From contig VLTN01000056.1 in the NCBI GenBank assembly GCA_008330645.1, forward strand, positions 62,001 through 126,000: a stretch of DNA of 64,000 bases, read 5' to 3'. Numbering within the stretch: the stretch's first letter is position 1; every line of letters starts with the position of its first letter. The position numbers were made by a program, and so were the translations under genes. Source of the stretch: Cafeteria roenbergensis. Its lineage: Eukaryota > Sar > Bigyra > Bicosoecida > Cafeteriaceae. Below, piece by piece: positions 49,424 to 58,751 of this stretch. The notes beneath the pieces were generated by a model that did not search any database, was not told the DNA's origin, and saw nothing but the letters and a program-made list of their open reading frames with translations.

Positions 49424-52400
49424 ATGGGCGACGCAGCTGGCCCGGGGCCGCAGGCCGCTGAGGCGGCCAAGCCCGAGTCCATACCGCGGCCGGCGCCCAT
49501 GCGGGCCGGGTGGTGCAGCAAGTTGTGGTTTGCCTACTTGAACCCGATGCTCGCCAAGGGCGCGACCGAGCCCCTCCAGTTTCCGGACGTCTTTCCGCTC
49601 CCCGTGGAGCAGGAGTCCACGGGAATCCACGGCGTCTTCGACGCGGCATGGAGGCAACAACTCTCGCAGCACGGCGAGGCCGGCGCAAGTATCTGGGCAG
49701 CCATTTACGCGGCAGCGGGTTGGAGATTCTGGTCGTCGGGCGCTCTCCTGCTGTGAGTCCCGCGCCTGCTCGCCAGGCAGCCGTGGATCGAGCGCAGCGG
49801 GGAGGCGCTCCGTGCGTTCGCAAAGTGTGGCGCCCGTCCGCGAGCCGCGAGGCAGTCTGCGGCGGCTGCAGGGGGCAGCCGCTCCCAAAGTGCATCGACA
49901 TTTTCGGTTCTGCAGTTGCCGCGTCGCGGTATTTCGCGCCCGCCGCTGGGCGGCGCCGCCCCGTCGACAGCCCCCCCACCGCACCACGAGCCTGCCAGTT
50001 GTGCTTCGGTGGTCCCCGCAGTGCTGCGACTGTGGCCTCGCTCGCGGAGTCCTTCGCGCTGGAGAACCTGCTCGCCGCGCTCGACGCCGAGGACATTTCT
50101 GAGTCAGTGGCGTGGGCGGCGGTGCTCGTCGGCCTCGGGACGGTCTACGTGTTCGCCAACCAGCACATGGCCATGCAAGGAATGGAAATGGGGATGCGGG
50201 TGAGCTAGCGAAGGGCGCCCCTGCCTGGGTTGAGCGGGACGCCTTGGGGGCCTGGCTTTGTGCGCCCCGCCCCCAACCCCCGCATGCCCCTTCCCGCCCG
50301 CGGCACCCGCGCCGGCTCGCCGAATGCGCCTCGCAGGGCCGCACTGCTCTGACGGCTGCTCTCCATGCCAAGCTGCTGCGGGTGCCGAGCGGCGTGAGCC
50401 GCGGGCTCATGTCCACCCTTGTCGGAACGGACGCCGCGAAAATGACAGACCTCGGCTGGGACTTTCACTACATCTGGGCCTCGCCCATCACGCTCCTTGT
50501 CGCCCTGGCTATGTGCTGGCGCCTTCTTGGCCCGGCAATCCTCCCCGCCGTGGGCGTGGCCGTGATCCTCATCCCCGTGAACGTGGCCATCACTGCCGCG
50601 TTCACCGAGACCGAGAACGACATCATGGCGCACCGGCAGCGCCGCATGGCCTCCATTTCCGAGGCCGCGGGGTCCATTCTCGGAGTCAAGCTCTTCGGCT
50701 GGGAGGGCCGCGTCGCGCGCCGTATCGCCCGCCACCGCATCCGCGAGCTGCGGCACGTCCGCCGGTTCTCGCTCGGCGTCGCAAGCGTCATGTCTGTGGT
50801 GCTGTCCATGTCGACGCTCATGGCCTGCGCCGCCTTCGGGACCTACTCGCTCACCGGGGGCACGCTCACCTCCGCCGTCGTCTTCCCCGCCCTCTACCTC
50901 ATCCAGCTCACTTCGTGGCCGCTCCTGCAGCTCCCGTACGTCCTCAGCGCGCTGGGCGCGGCTTGCGCCAGCATGAGCCGCATCAGGCGCTTCCTGCTGG
51001 GCAAGGAGGTGGTGGCCGCCGCTCGCGCCGAGGATGACCGCGCTGCAACGGCACTGGTCGGCGGCAGCCCTCCTGCGGGCGCCTCCGCATCGGGCGAGCC
51101 AGCGTCATATGCTGCAGCCGCTGGCGCGCCCAGCGGGCCCCTCGTTGCCAGCGGCTCCGATGACGTCATCGTCCTCGAGCGAGCGACCCTTCGCTGGCCG
51201 CGACCCAGCCGCGTCGCTCGGAGGCGTGACCAGGAGGCCCAGGGCGCAGGCGGGGACGACCCTTCCTGTCTCACCATGGCGCTGCGGAACAGCTGGTTCC
51301 GGGGCCGGCCCGCCGTCGTGCCAGCGACGTCGGCCGACAGCGGCGTTGCAGAGCCGCTTCTGGACGCGGCAGACTCGTCAGCTGACGCCGACGCGGTGCT
51401 GACCGCAGCCACCGGGAAGCGCGGTCGGCCACGGGCCCCCGTGCTCCACGACGTGACGCTGCGCGTGCCGCGAGGGCAACTCGTGGCCGTGATCGGGCCG
51501 GTGGGAAGCGGCAAGTCTTCCCTCCTGGCAGCCGTGCTGGGGGAGCTGGAGGCGGCCGGCGGCGCTGCCAGGCGCAGCGGCACGGTGGGCGTGCGCGGCC
51601 GCGTGGCGCTGGTTCCCCAGTCCTCCTGGGTGCGATCCTCCACCGTGCGCGCGAACGTGAGCATGGCGGCCCCTCCCAGCCGGACTGACGCCGCCCAGCC
51701 CGGGGGCGAAGCCGGTGGTGAAACTGCCGAGGAGGCGGAGCGAGCCTACGGAGCCGTCCTGGACGCCTGCTGCCTCCGGCCGGACCTGGAGCTGCTGGCA
51801 CACGGTGAGGCGACGGAGGTGGGGGAGAGCGGCGTGTCGCTCAGCGGCGGGCAGAAGGCCCGCGTCACGCTCGCCAGGGCGGTGCGGTCGGGGCTCGACG
51901 TGGCTCTGCTTGACGACCCGCTGTCGGCGGTGGACGCGCACGTCGGCGCCAGGCTCTTCCATGACGTGGTCTGCGGCGCACTGGCCGGCAGCACGAGGCT
52001 GCTGGTCACGCACCAGCTGCAGTTTCTGCCGCAGGTTGACAGGATTCTGGTGATGCGGCACGGCCGCATCGCTCACGACGGCACGTACGAGGAGCTGCTG
52101 GCAGCCGGGGTGAAGTTCGCCAGCCTGCTGGAGCAGGTGGCCGACGAGGAGGGAGCGGAGGACAAGGCGGCCGGGGCGGGGGAGGGGGAGGCGGCGAGGA
52201 TGTCGGGTGCCGGCGCAGCCCTCAGCGTCGACGGCTTGACGGCCGGGGCCGGCGAGGCGGCGGCGGCGGAGCGCGGCGAGGAGGACGCGGCGGTGGCCTC
52301 CCTGGGAAGCCCCCCAACGGCCCCGGCATCGGCCCGCGGTTCGGTCGGCGGGCCCGCCGGCCACGCCAAGAGCGACAGGAGCGCCGGCTTCGCTGGAGCG

Positions 52401-55016
52401 GCGGGGGAGGGCGGCCCCGCGGACCACATCGGCGCCGGGGTGCTGCTGGAGGCGCTGCGCGTGCCGCACCTGTCGAGGGAGGGGTCGCACTCCAGCGTGC
52501 CCTGGAGCCCGAAGCGCGCGTCCGCGAGGAACGCCGGCGGGGAGACGCCGGCCGCTGCCGACGCCGCTGGTGCCGGGGGCGGCTCCCTCGTCAGCGACGA
52601 GGATCGGTACTCCGGAACCGTCGGCGCCGGCGTGTTCATGGCCTACGGCGCCTCGCTGGGGGGCATCGGCTTCGCCGTCTGGTTTGTCCTGTTGTCCCTG
52701 GGGCTGGAGCTGACCAGCACCGGCGGGTCGGCCTTCCTCGCCCTGTGGGCCGATGCGGCGGACGGCAAGGCAACGTCCCCGCCCCCCTTCGCGTCGGACG
52801 TCAACCCGCCCCCTTCCTACTGGGTCTCCGTCTACTTCGCCCTCGGCCTGCTCTCCACCGCCGCGTCGCTCTTCCGCAACTTTGCGTGGTTTGAGGCCAC
52901 GTTCCGCGCCTCCCGGCGGCTCCACGACCGCGTCGTGTCGGCCCTGCTTCGGGCACCGCTCTCCTTCTGGACGTCGACGCCCTCGGGACGCATCCTGAAC
53001 CGGCTCTCAAAGGACGTCGGCGTGGTGGACCAGGAGCTTCCCGACTACACTTCCGATGTGCTGCTGTGCGTGGTGGAGTGCATCGCGAGACTGACGACCA
53101 TCGCGGTTGCCTCTCCCATCTTCCTCCTCGTCTTCCTCCCCGTGGGCGTGTTCTACTACATCGTGACCAAGTACTACCGCGGCTCGTCCCGCGAGCTGAA
53201 GCGCCTCGAGGCCATCGCGTCCTCGCCCCTGCAGGCGCGCTTTGCGGAGACTGTCGAGGGGCTTCCCAGCATCAGGGCGTTCGGCCTCCAGGCTTCGGAG
53301 CGGCGCGCGGCCGCCGCGGCTCTCGACAACTCCAACACCCTCTTCTGGGTGTCGAGGATGGCGAACCGCTGGATCAGCGTGAGGGTCGAGTTCTCGGGCA
53401 GCATCATCGTGGCGGCCGTGGCGGCCATCGCCGTCGTCACCACTGTTCCGGCCGTCCAGCCCTACGTGCCGGGCGTCAGAAGCCTCCTCGCTCTCGCGCT
53501 TACCTACTCAATCAACCTCACCGGCACGCTCAACTGGCTTGTGCGGTGCGTGACCACGGCCGAGGCGGAGTTCTCGCGCGTGGAGCGGCTCTACCACTTC
53601 GCATCCATTGCGTCGGAGGCGCCGCTCGACGGCAAGGCCCCGGCCGCGACGCTGGCGGGGTCGGTCCCCGGTCCCGCCGTGGCCCCGGGCAGCGGCGGCG
53701 ACGCGGATGACGCGGCCCTCATGCTGGGCGCGCCGATCACGCCTGCCGTTGCCCACGCGTCGTCGACGGGAACCATGGCGTCCGAGGCGCTGGTGGAGGC
53801 CGCCGCCGGCATCGTGGGTGGGACGGACGCCGACCAGTGGGCCGGCACAGAGGAGCACCGGCGGCAGCGCAGGCCGGCCGAGGAGGTGCGCAAGCCCCCC
53901 GCCGGGTGGCCCTCCCGCGGCGAGCTCGTATTCCGGGACGTGTGGATGCGGTACAGGCCTGACCTGGCGCCGGTGCTGCGCGGCGTGACGGTTCAGATCG
54001 AGGCGGGCACGCGAGTGGGCATCGTCGGCCGGACGGGCGCTGGCAAGAGCAGCCTCTTCGGGGCGCTGTTCCGCACCGTGGAGCTCTGCCGAGGGGGCAT
54101 CGAGCTGGACGGCGTCGACACGTCATCGGTGGGCCTGCGCGCTGTGCGGTCGGCCATCGCTGCGGTGCCGCAGGACCCCGTGCTGTGGTCGGGCTCGCTG
54201 CGGGCGGCGCTCGACCCGAGCGGGCCCGACGAGGAAACCCGAGGCTCTGCCGGCCGGAAGGACTCTGAGGCCAAGGCTGCGGCGAAGAAGGACTCGACCG
54301 ACGACGACGAGGACGACGACGAGGACGACGACGAGGGCGAGGCCGGCGCTGGAGGGGCCGACCACGGTGACGACGAGGAAGGGCACGAGGACGGCGCTGC
54401 TGTGGACTGCCTAACCCGCTGCGTGTGCGGAGACCCCCACCGGCCCATTTCCGAGGCTGAGGTGCGGTCGGGCATGCGCTGGGATGAGCGGCGGGGCCTG
54501 CCCGCGGCGCCGCCCCCGACGGATGAGGAGCTTCTGGGCGCTCTGGAGGCCGTGGGGCTGGGCGAGTGGGCGCGCACCTTCACGCTGGACGGGCGGCTGG
54601 AGGAGGGCGGCAGGAACCTCAGCCTCGGGACGAGGCAGCTGCTTGCGCTGGCGCGCACGCTGCTGCGGCGCAGCGCCGTCATCGCGCTTGATGAGGCCAC
54701 GGCGTCTGTCAGCCCTGCCGAGGACAACGCCATTCAGGTGGCGCTACAGACGGCGTTCCGTGGCCGAACGGTGCTTGCGGTGGCGCACCGGCTTCCCACC
54801 GTCATCGGATACGACCGCATCCTCGTGATGGACGCCGGGCGCTTGTGTGAGTGGGGCTCCCCCGCCCAGCTGCTGCGCATCCCCGGCGCGGACGCTGCCG
54901 CCGGGGCGCAGCGCAGCCCGCTCGTGACGGGCCTGTTTGCCAGCATGGTGGCCGAGACGGGCGCCCCCAGCGAGGCCGCGCTGCGTGCAGCCGCTGCCAC
55001 GGCCGCGGGGTTGTGA
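49424..55016 (+). CDS. Full-length ABCC (MRP-type) transporter, three exons
   Basis: A 1728-aa TMD-NBD-TMD-NBD exporter of the ABCC family (glutathione conjugates, organic anions), probably in vacuolar or plasma membrane. Exons are 49424-49752, 50022-50199 and 50337-55016; donors GTGAGT and GTGAGC, acceptors CGCAG. It lacks a TMD0 and starts with the L0-like WCSKLWFAYLNPMLAKGA. NBD1: Walker A GPVGSGKSSLL (~555), signature LSGGQKARVTLARA (~669), Walker B ALLDDPLSAVD with the Asp typical of degenerate ABCC NBD1, then VTHQLQFLPQVD. TMD2 is ~934-1257. NBD2: Walker A GRTGAGKSSLF (~1399), VPQDPVLWSGSLRAALDPS, Walker B VIALDEATASV with catalytic Glu, and AHRLPTVIGYDRILVMDAG. Unusual: the NBD2 signature reads LSLGTRQ rather than LSxGQ, the D-loop Asp is Ser, and a ~90-residue acidic insert precedes the signature. 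Confidence 0.94.
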
Positions 55017-55305
55017 CGGACAGCTGAGTGGTGTCTGATGCGGACGCTTTCTGGAGTTTTGGGAGTCGTGCGTGCAGATGCGGCCAGGGTATCCAATCCG
55101 ATACCCCGCACATTGCAACACAGAGCGCCAATCACAGAGCAGGTCGCAGAGCCTCGCACAGTGACACGCGAGACACCATCGCAATATAGCAGCAGCGCGC
55201 CGCCCAGGCAGGGAGCCATCGCTACGAGCAGTCCCGTGTTGCATGGCGCGGCGCCCCGCGCCACACTTTGCAAGCCACCAACCACCTCGTCAGGCAGCCA
55301 CCTCG
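55017..55305. other. Convergent gap without alternating tract
   Basis: The 289 bp between the ABCC and UBL-protein stop codons are moderately AT-richer (CAATATAGC near 55180). Unlike most convergent gaps here, no purine-pyrimidine tract is present. A 16-bp tandem repeat starts at 55282. Confidence 0.5.
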
Positions 55306-55323
55306 TCAGGCAGCCACCTCGTC
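55282..55323 (-). repeat. 16-bp tandem repeat spanning the UBL-protein stop codon
   Basis: About 2.5 copies of CCACCTCGTCAGGCAG. On the minus strand each unit contains TGA, and the first of these is the stop codon (GCTGCCTGA, positions 55306-55308). Confidence 0.85.
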
Positions 55324-57183
55324 GAGGAGCGACTCGATGACAGCGCCGAGCTCCGCAGGCGAGAGCGACGCAACCTCCGCTTCCTCGGCTCCGCAGGCAG
55401 CCGCAGGTCCCGGACTCCCCGCCACACCGCTGCTCGCGCAGGCTGAGCGAGGCAGGGCAGGCGGGGCAGCAGGCGATGGCGGCATGCTGGGATTCCCTGG
55501 CGCTGGCGACGCGGCCGCTGGTGCTGCTGGCGCTCGCGCTGCTGGCGGCCCAGCCACGGCTGCTGCGCGGCCCAATCCGACCGCAGAGCCACCCGTGGCG
55601 GCCGGCCCGCCAACCGATGTGTCGCAGACGGCCGAGACCACCTGCGCCATCGCGCCTCGCATTGCTATGGCCCGCTGACTCATCCGCGAGCCGCGCGCCC
55701 ACACAGAGCCCAAGCCGGGCGTACCACCGCCGGCAGAGCCGCTCGGCAAGGCCCCAGGCCCGCTGGAAGCTGCCGCTGTCGAGGTGGTGGTGGCAGACTG
55801 GGGCCGTGCCGCTCGAGGAAGCGCTGCACCAGCTGCTGAAGCCGCGCCTGCGGCCGGGGCAGCAGCCGAACGGGGGGGGAGAGGCGACGCGGCCGACGCT
55901 GCCGCGGGCTCAAGCGCCGCGCCGGGCACCCCTGGCTGTGCCGATGGGGGCGGTGTCTCGTCGAGGCACTGGACAGCGCGCGATGCGACGGCCGCGGCGG
56001 CAGTGGCGGCGGCGTGACCCCTGCGCAGCGCTGCACTGGCAGCGGCGGCCTGGGGACCGTCCGGGGCTCCGCTCGCCCCTTGCAGGGGCCTGCTTGCACC
56101 TGGCTCCGCGCTCGCTGCAGCGGCGTGAGCACGGCGAGCGGTGCGTAGCTGCCTGGCCAGCGCGTCGGTGCGGACGGCCGCGACCTCGATCTCGTCAGCT
56201 GCCGCTCTGAGGGCGTCAGCTGCGTCTCTGAGCTGGGAGGCGCTGATCTCGAAGGCCTGCGGCGCCGGCGACTGACGCAGGCGCTGGGCGGGCGGGGGCC
56301 GGGAAGAGCTTGGCGACCCGTCTCGGCCTTGGCCCGGCGACGAAGGCGGCGGGGACGCCGGGCGCGGGCGGTGCTCTGCTCGCCGCCGGACAGATGCGGC
56401 GGGCGGCTGAGCTCCTGAGGAGGAGGAGGAGGAGGGCCCAGTGCCTGCCGAGGAGGAGGAGGAGGGTCCAGTGCCTGCCGAGGAGGAAGAGGGGGCGCCG
56501 GCAGTCTGGCGTGCGCTGCTTCCGTGTGCTGCCGATGAAGCGCTCGCTGCTGTCGATGTGAACTGCGCTGCCGATGTGGTCTGCGCTGCCGCCCGGACTC
56601 TGCTGCTGTCCGACGGCGTGGCGGCGCTCGAAGAGGCCGGTACAGAGGCTGCGGCAGGACGCTGGGCCCGCGTAGGGCGCGAAGGGGCGCCCAGGAACCC
56701 GCGGCGTAGGCCCGAGGCCGACGAGGACGCCGAAAAGGCGGCCTGCCGGGGCCGGGCAGGCGCCTGCGCTGACGAGGCCGGCTGCGGCACAGTTCGGTGG
56801 ACAACTCTTGGCCCGGCCTGATGCACAACAAAAGCGGGACCCTGGACCACAGCAGGCATGGGGAACATGCCGAACGGCGGCGGCAAGCCGCCCGGCGGCT
56901 CCGATGGCGAGCCTGCTGCGCTTCTCGGAGAGGGCGTGCCCGCTTCCCGCTCCGCAGCGCCCGGAGGACGGACCGCGACGTGGATTGTACTCTGCAAGGT
57001 GATGCCGTGGTCCGCCGCTTGGCCCGCTCCCGTGATCTCGCGGCCGCTCACCAGCAGCCGGATGCGAGACGGGTCAACTCCAGCCGCTGAGGCGGCCGTC
57101 ACTCTGCACGCCTCGACCGTGGTGAGCCGGTCCACGTCCTGCTGGTGCCGGCGCCCGTCTGGCAACACGAACGTGAGGGGCAT
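55306..57183 (-). CDS. Ubiquitin-like-domain protein with long disordered tail
   Basis: A 625-aa single-exon protein. Residues ~3-72 form a ubiquitin-like domain: LTFVLPDGRRHQQDVDRLTT, VDPSRIRLLVSGREI, ITLQSTIHVAVRP match the beta-grasp pattern with R-I-R-L-(I/L)-x-x-G-R and a following T-I-H-V strand. There is no C-terminal Gly-Gly, so it acts as an integral UBL rather than a modifier. The arrangement resembles BAG6 or ubiquilin-type shuttle proteins that bring clients to the proteasome, but no BAG, STI1 or UBA domain is visible in the Pro/Ala/Ser-rich remainder. A possible helical stretch is FEISASQLRDAADALRAAA followed by DEIEVAAVRTDALARQLRTA. The C-terminus SLSPAELGAVIESLLDEVAA is a short amphipathic helix. 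Stop codon within a tandem repeat. Confidence 0.7.
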   Translation of the reverse strand: MPLTFVLPDGRRHQQDVDRLTTVEACRVTAASAAGVDPSRIRLLVSGREITGAGQAADHGITLQSTIHVAVRPPGAAEREAGTPSPRSAAGSPSEPPGGLPPPFGMFPMPAVVQGPAFVVHQAGPRVVHRTVPQPASSAQAPARPRQAAFSASSSASGLRRGFLGAPSRPTRAQRPAAASVPASSSAATPSDSSRVRAAAQTTSAAQFTSTAASASSAAHGSSARQTAGAPSSSSAGTGPSSSSSAGTGPSSSSSSGAQPPAASVRRRAEHRPRPASPPPSSPGQGRDGSPSSSRPPPAQRLRQSPAPQAFEISASQLRDAADALRAAADEIEVAAVRTDALARQLRTARRAHAAAASAEPGASRPLQGASGAPDGPQAAAASAALRRGHAAATAAAAVASRAVQCLDETPPPSAQPGVPGAALEPAAASAASPLPPRSAAAPAAGAASAAGAALPRAARPQSATTTSTAAASSGPGALPSGSAGGGTPGLGSVWARGSRMSQRAIAMRGAMAQVVSAVCDTSVGGPAATGGSAVGLGRAAAVAGPPAARAPAAPAAASPAPGNPSMPPSPAAPPALPRSACASSGVAGSPGPAAACGAEEAEVASLSPAELGAVIESLLDEVAA

Positions 57184-57360
57184 GCCTCAGCGGCCTGGCC
57201 AGCAGTTTCGCCTTTGGGATCAAGAGTGCTCGCGGCGCGGGCTCGTGGCGGAACGCAGAGAAAATCGTATTTCTTGTCGGCTCACGGGCGCGGCTCTGCT
57301 GCCACGTGCCCAACGACTTGGGCCAGCGCCGCGCGCAACAACAGCGTGCCCCCTGCCGTG

Positions 57361-58485
57361 TCAGGGCTGCCCGGAGCCCCACAGGGCACGGCTGAGAGCC
57401 GCGGCCTGGCGGGGCAAGGCCTCCAGGGCGCGAGCCGCTCGCGCCTCCCGCGCGCGCTGCAGCCTCGCCACGTCACCAGGACAGACATGCACGAGGGCCT
57501 CCGCCCGGCGCAGCGACTCCTCCGCCAGCTGCGCGTCGTCCGCAGCCCCTGGCCCAGCGCCCTTGCCTGGCCCACGAGCGCCGCTGGCGCCGGCCAACGA
57601 CGCTGCCCCCGCCCGCTCGCGGCCTCCAGCCCGACGGGCGGCAGTGCTGCCCGTGATGGACACTTGATTCCGGCCGGCCGCCTCGTGCTCTGAGAGCGCT
57701 GCGTCGAGCCATTGCCCCTCTCCCTCGCGCGCCGCGCGCCTGCCCGCCGCGCCAGGCGCGGCCCACGCGGCGTCGTACGCGGAGAGAGCTGCTGCTTGGT
57801 CCAGCCGCGCCTCCATCGCACGCGCCTGCTGCCGCTGTCGCAGCGACTCCTCGTCCACTGCGCCACGAACTCGACGCCTTCGTCGCTCCTCGAGCGCTTC
57901 GGCCTCTCCGCCGGGCCCTGCCCCGGCGCCTGCAGCGGCGGCAGCGGCGGCAGCGGCCGACGGCCCCTCGGGACTGCGACAGCTGCCCACTCCGCCGGCC
58001 AAGCACGACCCGGCCCCGGCGCCAGAGCCCTCCCTGCCCGCTGCGGCCCGCGCCTCCTCGTCGCCGTTCCGCGCAGCCTCGGCGAGAAGCTCGCCGTGAG
58101 TGTTCCCCAGCACTGTCTCGCTTGCGTCCGCGGCGCGCCGGGCAATGTCTGCTGCTGCGCCGACGGCAGCTGCTGCGGAGCCAGCGCGGATCGCGTCGTA
58201 GGCAGCCGTTTTGGCGTGCATCCGGAGCAGCCAGTCGGCCCGCCCGCGCTCGCCAAAGGCGCCCTCGTCCTCGTCGACGGCCTCAGCGGGCGCGGCAGGC
58301 CGCGGCCGCTTCCGCTGGCGATTCTGCCGCCTTGGAGGGCCCTCACGGGCAGCAACGGCGTCAGAGTACTGGGCAACGGCTGCCTTCAGAGCCTGGGCAG
58401 CGTCGTCGGGCACAGAGAGCGCCGTTCGGCGCCTGGGGGGCAGCGCCGGCTCGGTGATGAACCCGAGGCTGCGCATCGGCTTCAT
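57361..58485 (-). CDS. Charged Ala-rich coiled protein, unknown
   Basis: A 374-aa frame read from Met 58485 (MKPMRSLGFITEPALPPRRR); the frame is open to 58746 but that stretch looks non-coding and would overlap the promoter of U1-70K. Features: a basic cluster (NRQRKRPRPAA) that could be a nuclear signal, acidic EAVDEDEGAFGERGRADW, then LLRMHAKTAAYDAIRAG, which looks like a conserved helix, and Arg/Glu/Ala-rich coiled-coil segments (EALEERRRRRVRGAVDEESL, ARLQRAREARAARALEAL). No family is recognised. The 177 bp between its stop and the UBL start hold nothing identifiable. Head-to-head with U1-70K. Confidence 0.55.
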   Translation of the reverse strand: MKPMRSLGFITEPALPPRRRTALSVPDDAAQALKAAVAQYSDAVAAREGPPRRQNRQRKRPRPAAPAEAVDEDEGAFGERGRADWLLRMHAKTAAYDAIRAGSAAAAVGAAADIARRAADASETVLGNTHGELLAEAARNGDEEARAAAGREGSGAGAGSCLAGGVGSCRSPEGPSAAAAAAAAAGAGAGPGGEAEALEERRRRRVRGAVDEESLRQRQQARAMEARLDQAAALSAYDAAWAAPGAAGRRAAREGEGQWLDAALSEHEAAGRNQVSITGSTAARRAGGRERAGAASLAGASGARGPGKGAGPGAADDAQLAEESLRRAEALVHVCPGDVARLQRAREARAARALEALPRQAAALSRALWGSGQP

Positions 58486-58751
58486 GGCCGGCTGGAGACC
58501 GGCGGCCCCAGCACTGGCGGGCCGCGTTGCAGTCCTGGCGGCAATTATGGGAGCTGCAGACCGCTGGCAAGCTGCGGGCGTGGGGCGCAAGGGGGCGGCG
58601 CGCAGGGCGAGGAGCGCAGCACTCTGCGAGTGGTTGCAACGCAAAAACTCACGGCAGAGTTGCACAAATGACCTGCGGCAGAGTCGTTCCGGCAGCACCT
58701 CCCGGCGTTGCGGCTCCGGCACCCGGGTGCTCCCCGCCAGGCCCACCCACC
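58486..58751. promoter_or_regulatory. Head-to-head intergenic region, unknown gene / U1-70K
   Basis: The 266 bp between divergent start codons is a probable shared promoter, modestly AT-richer at 58640-58670. No known box is recognised. Confidence 0.4.
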
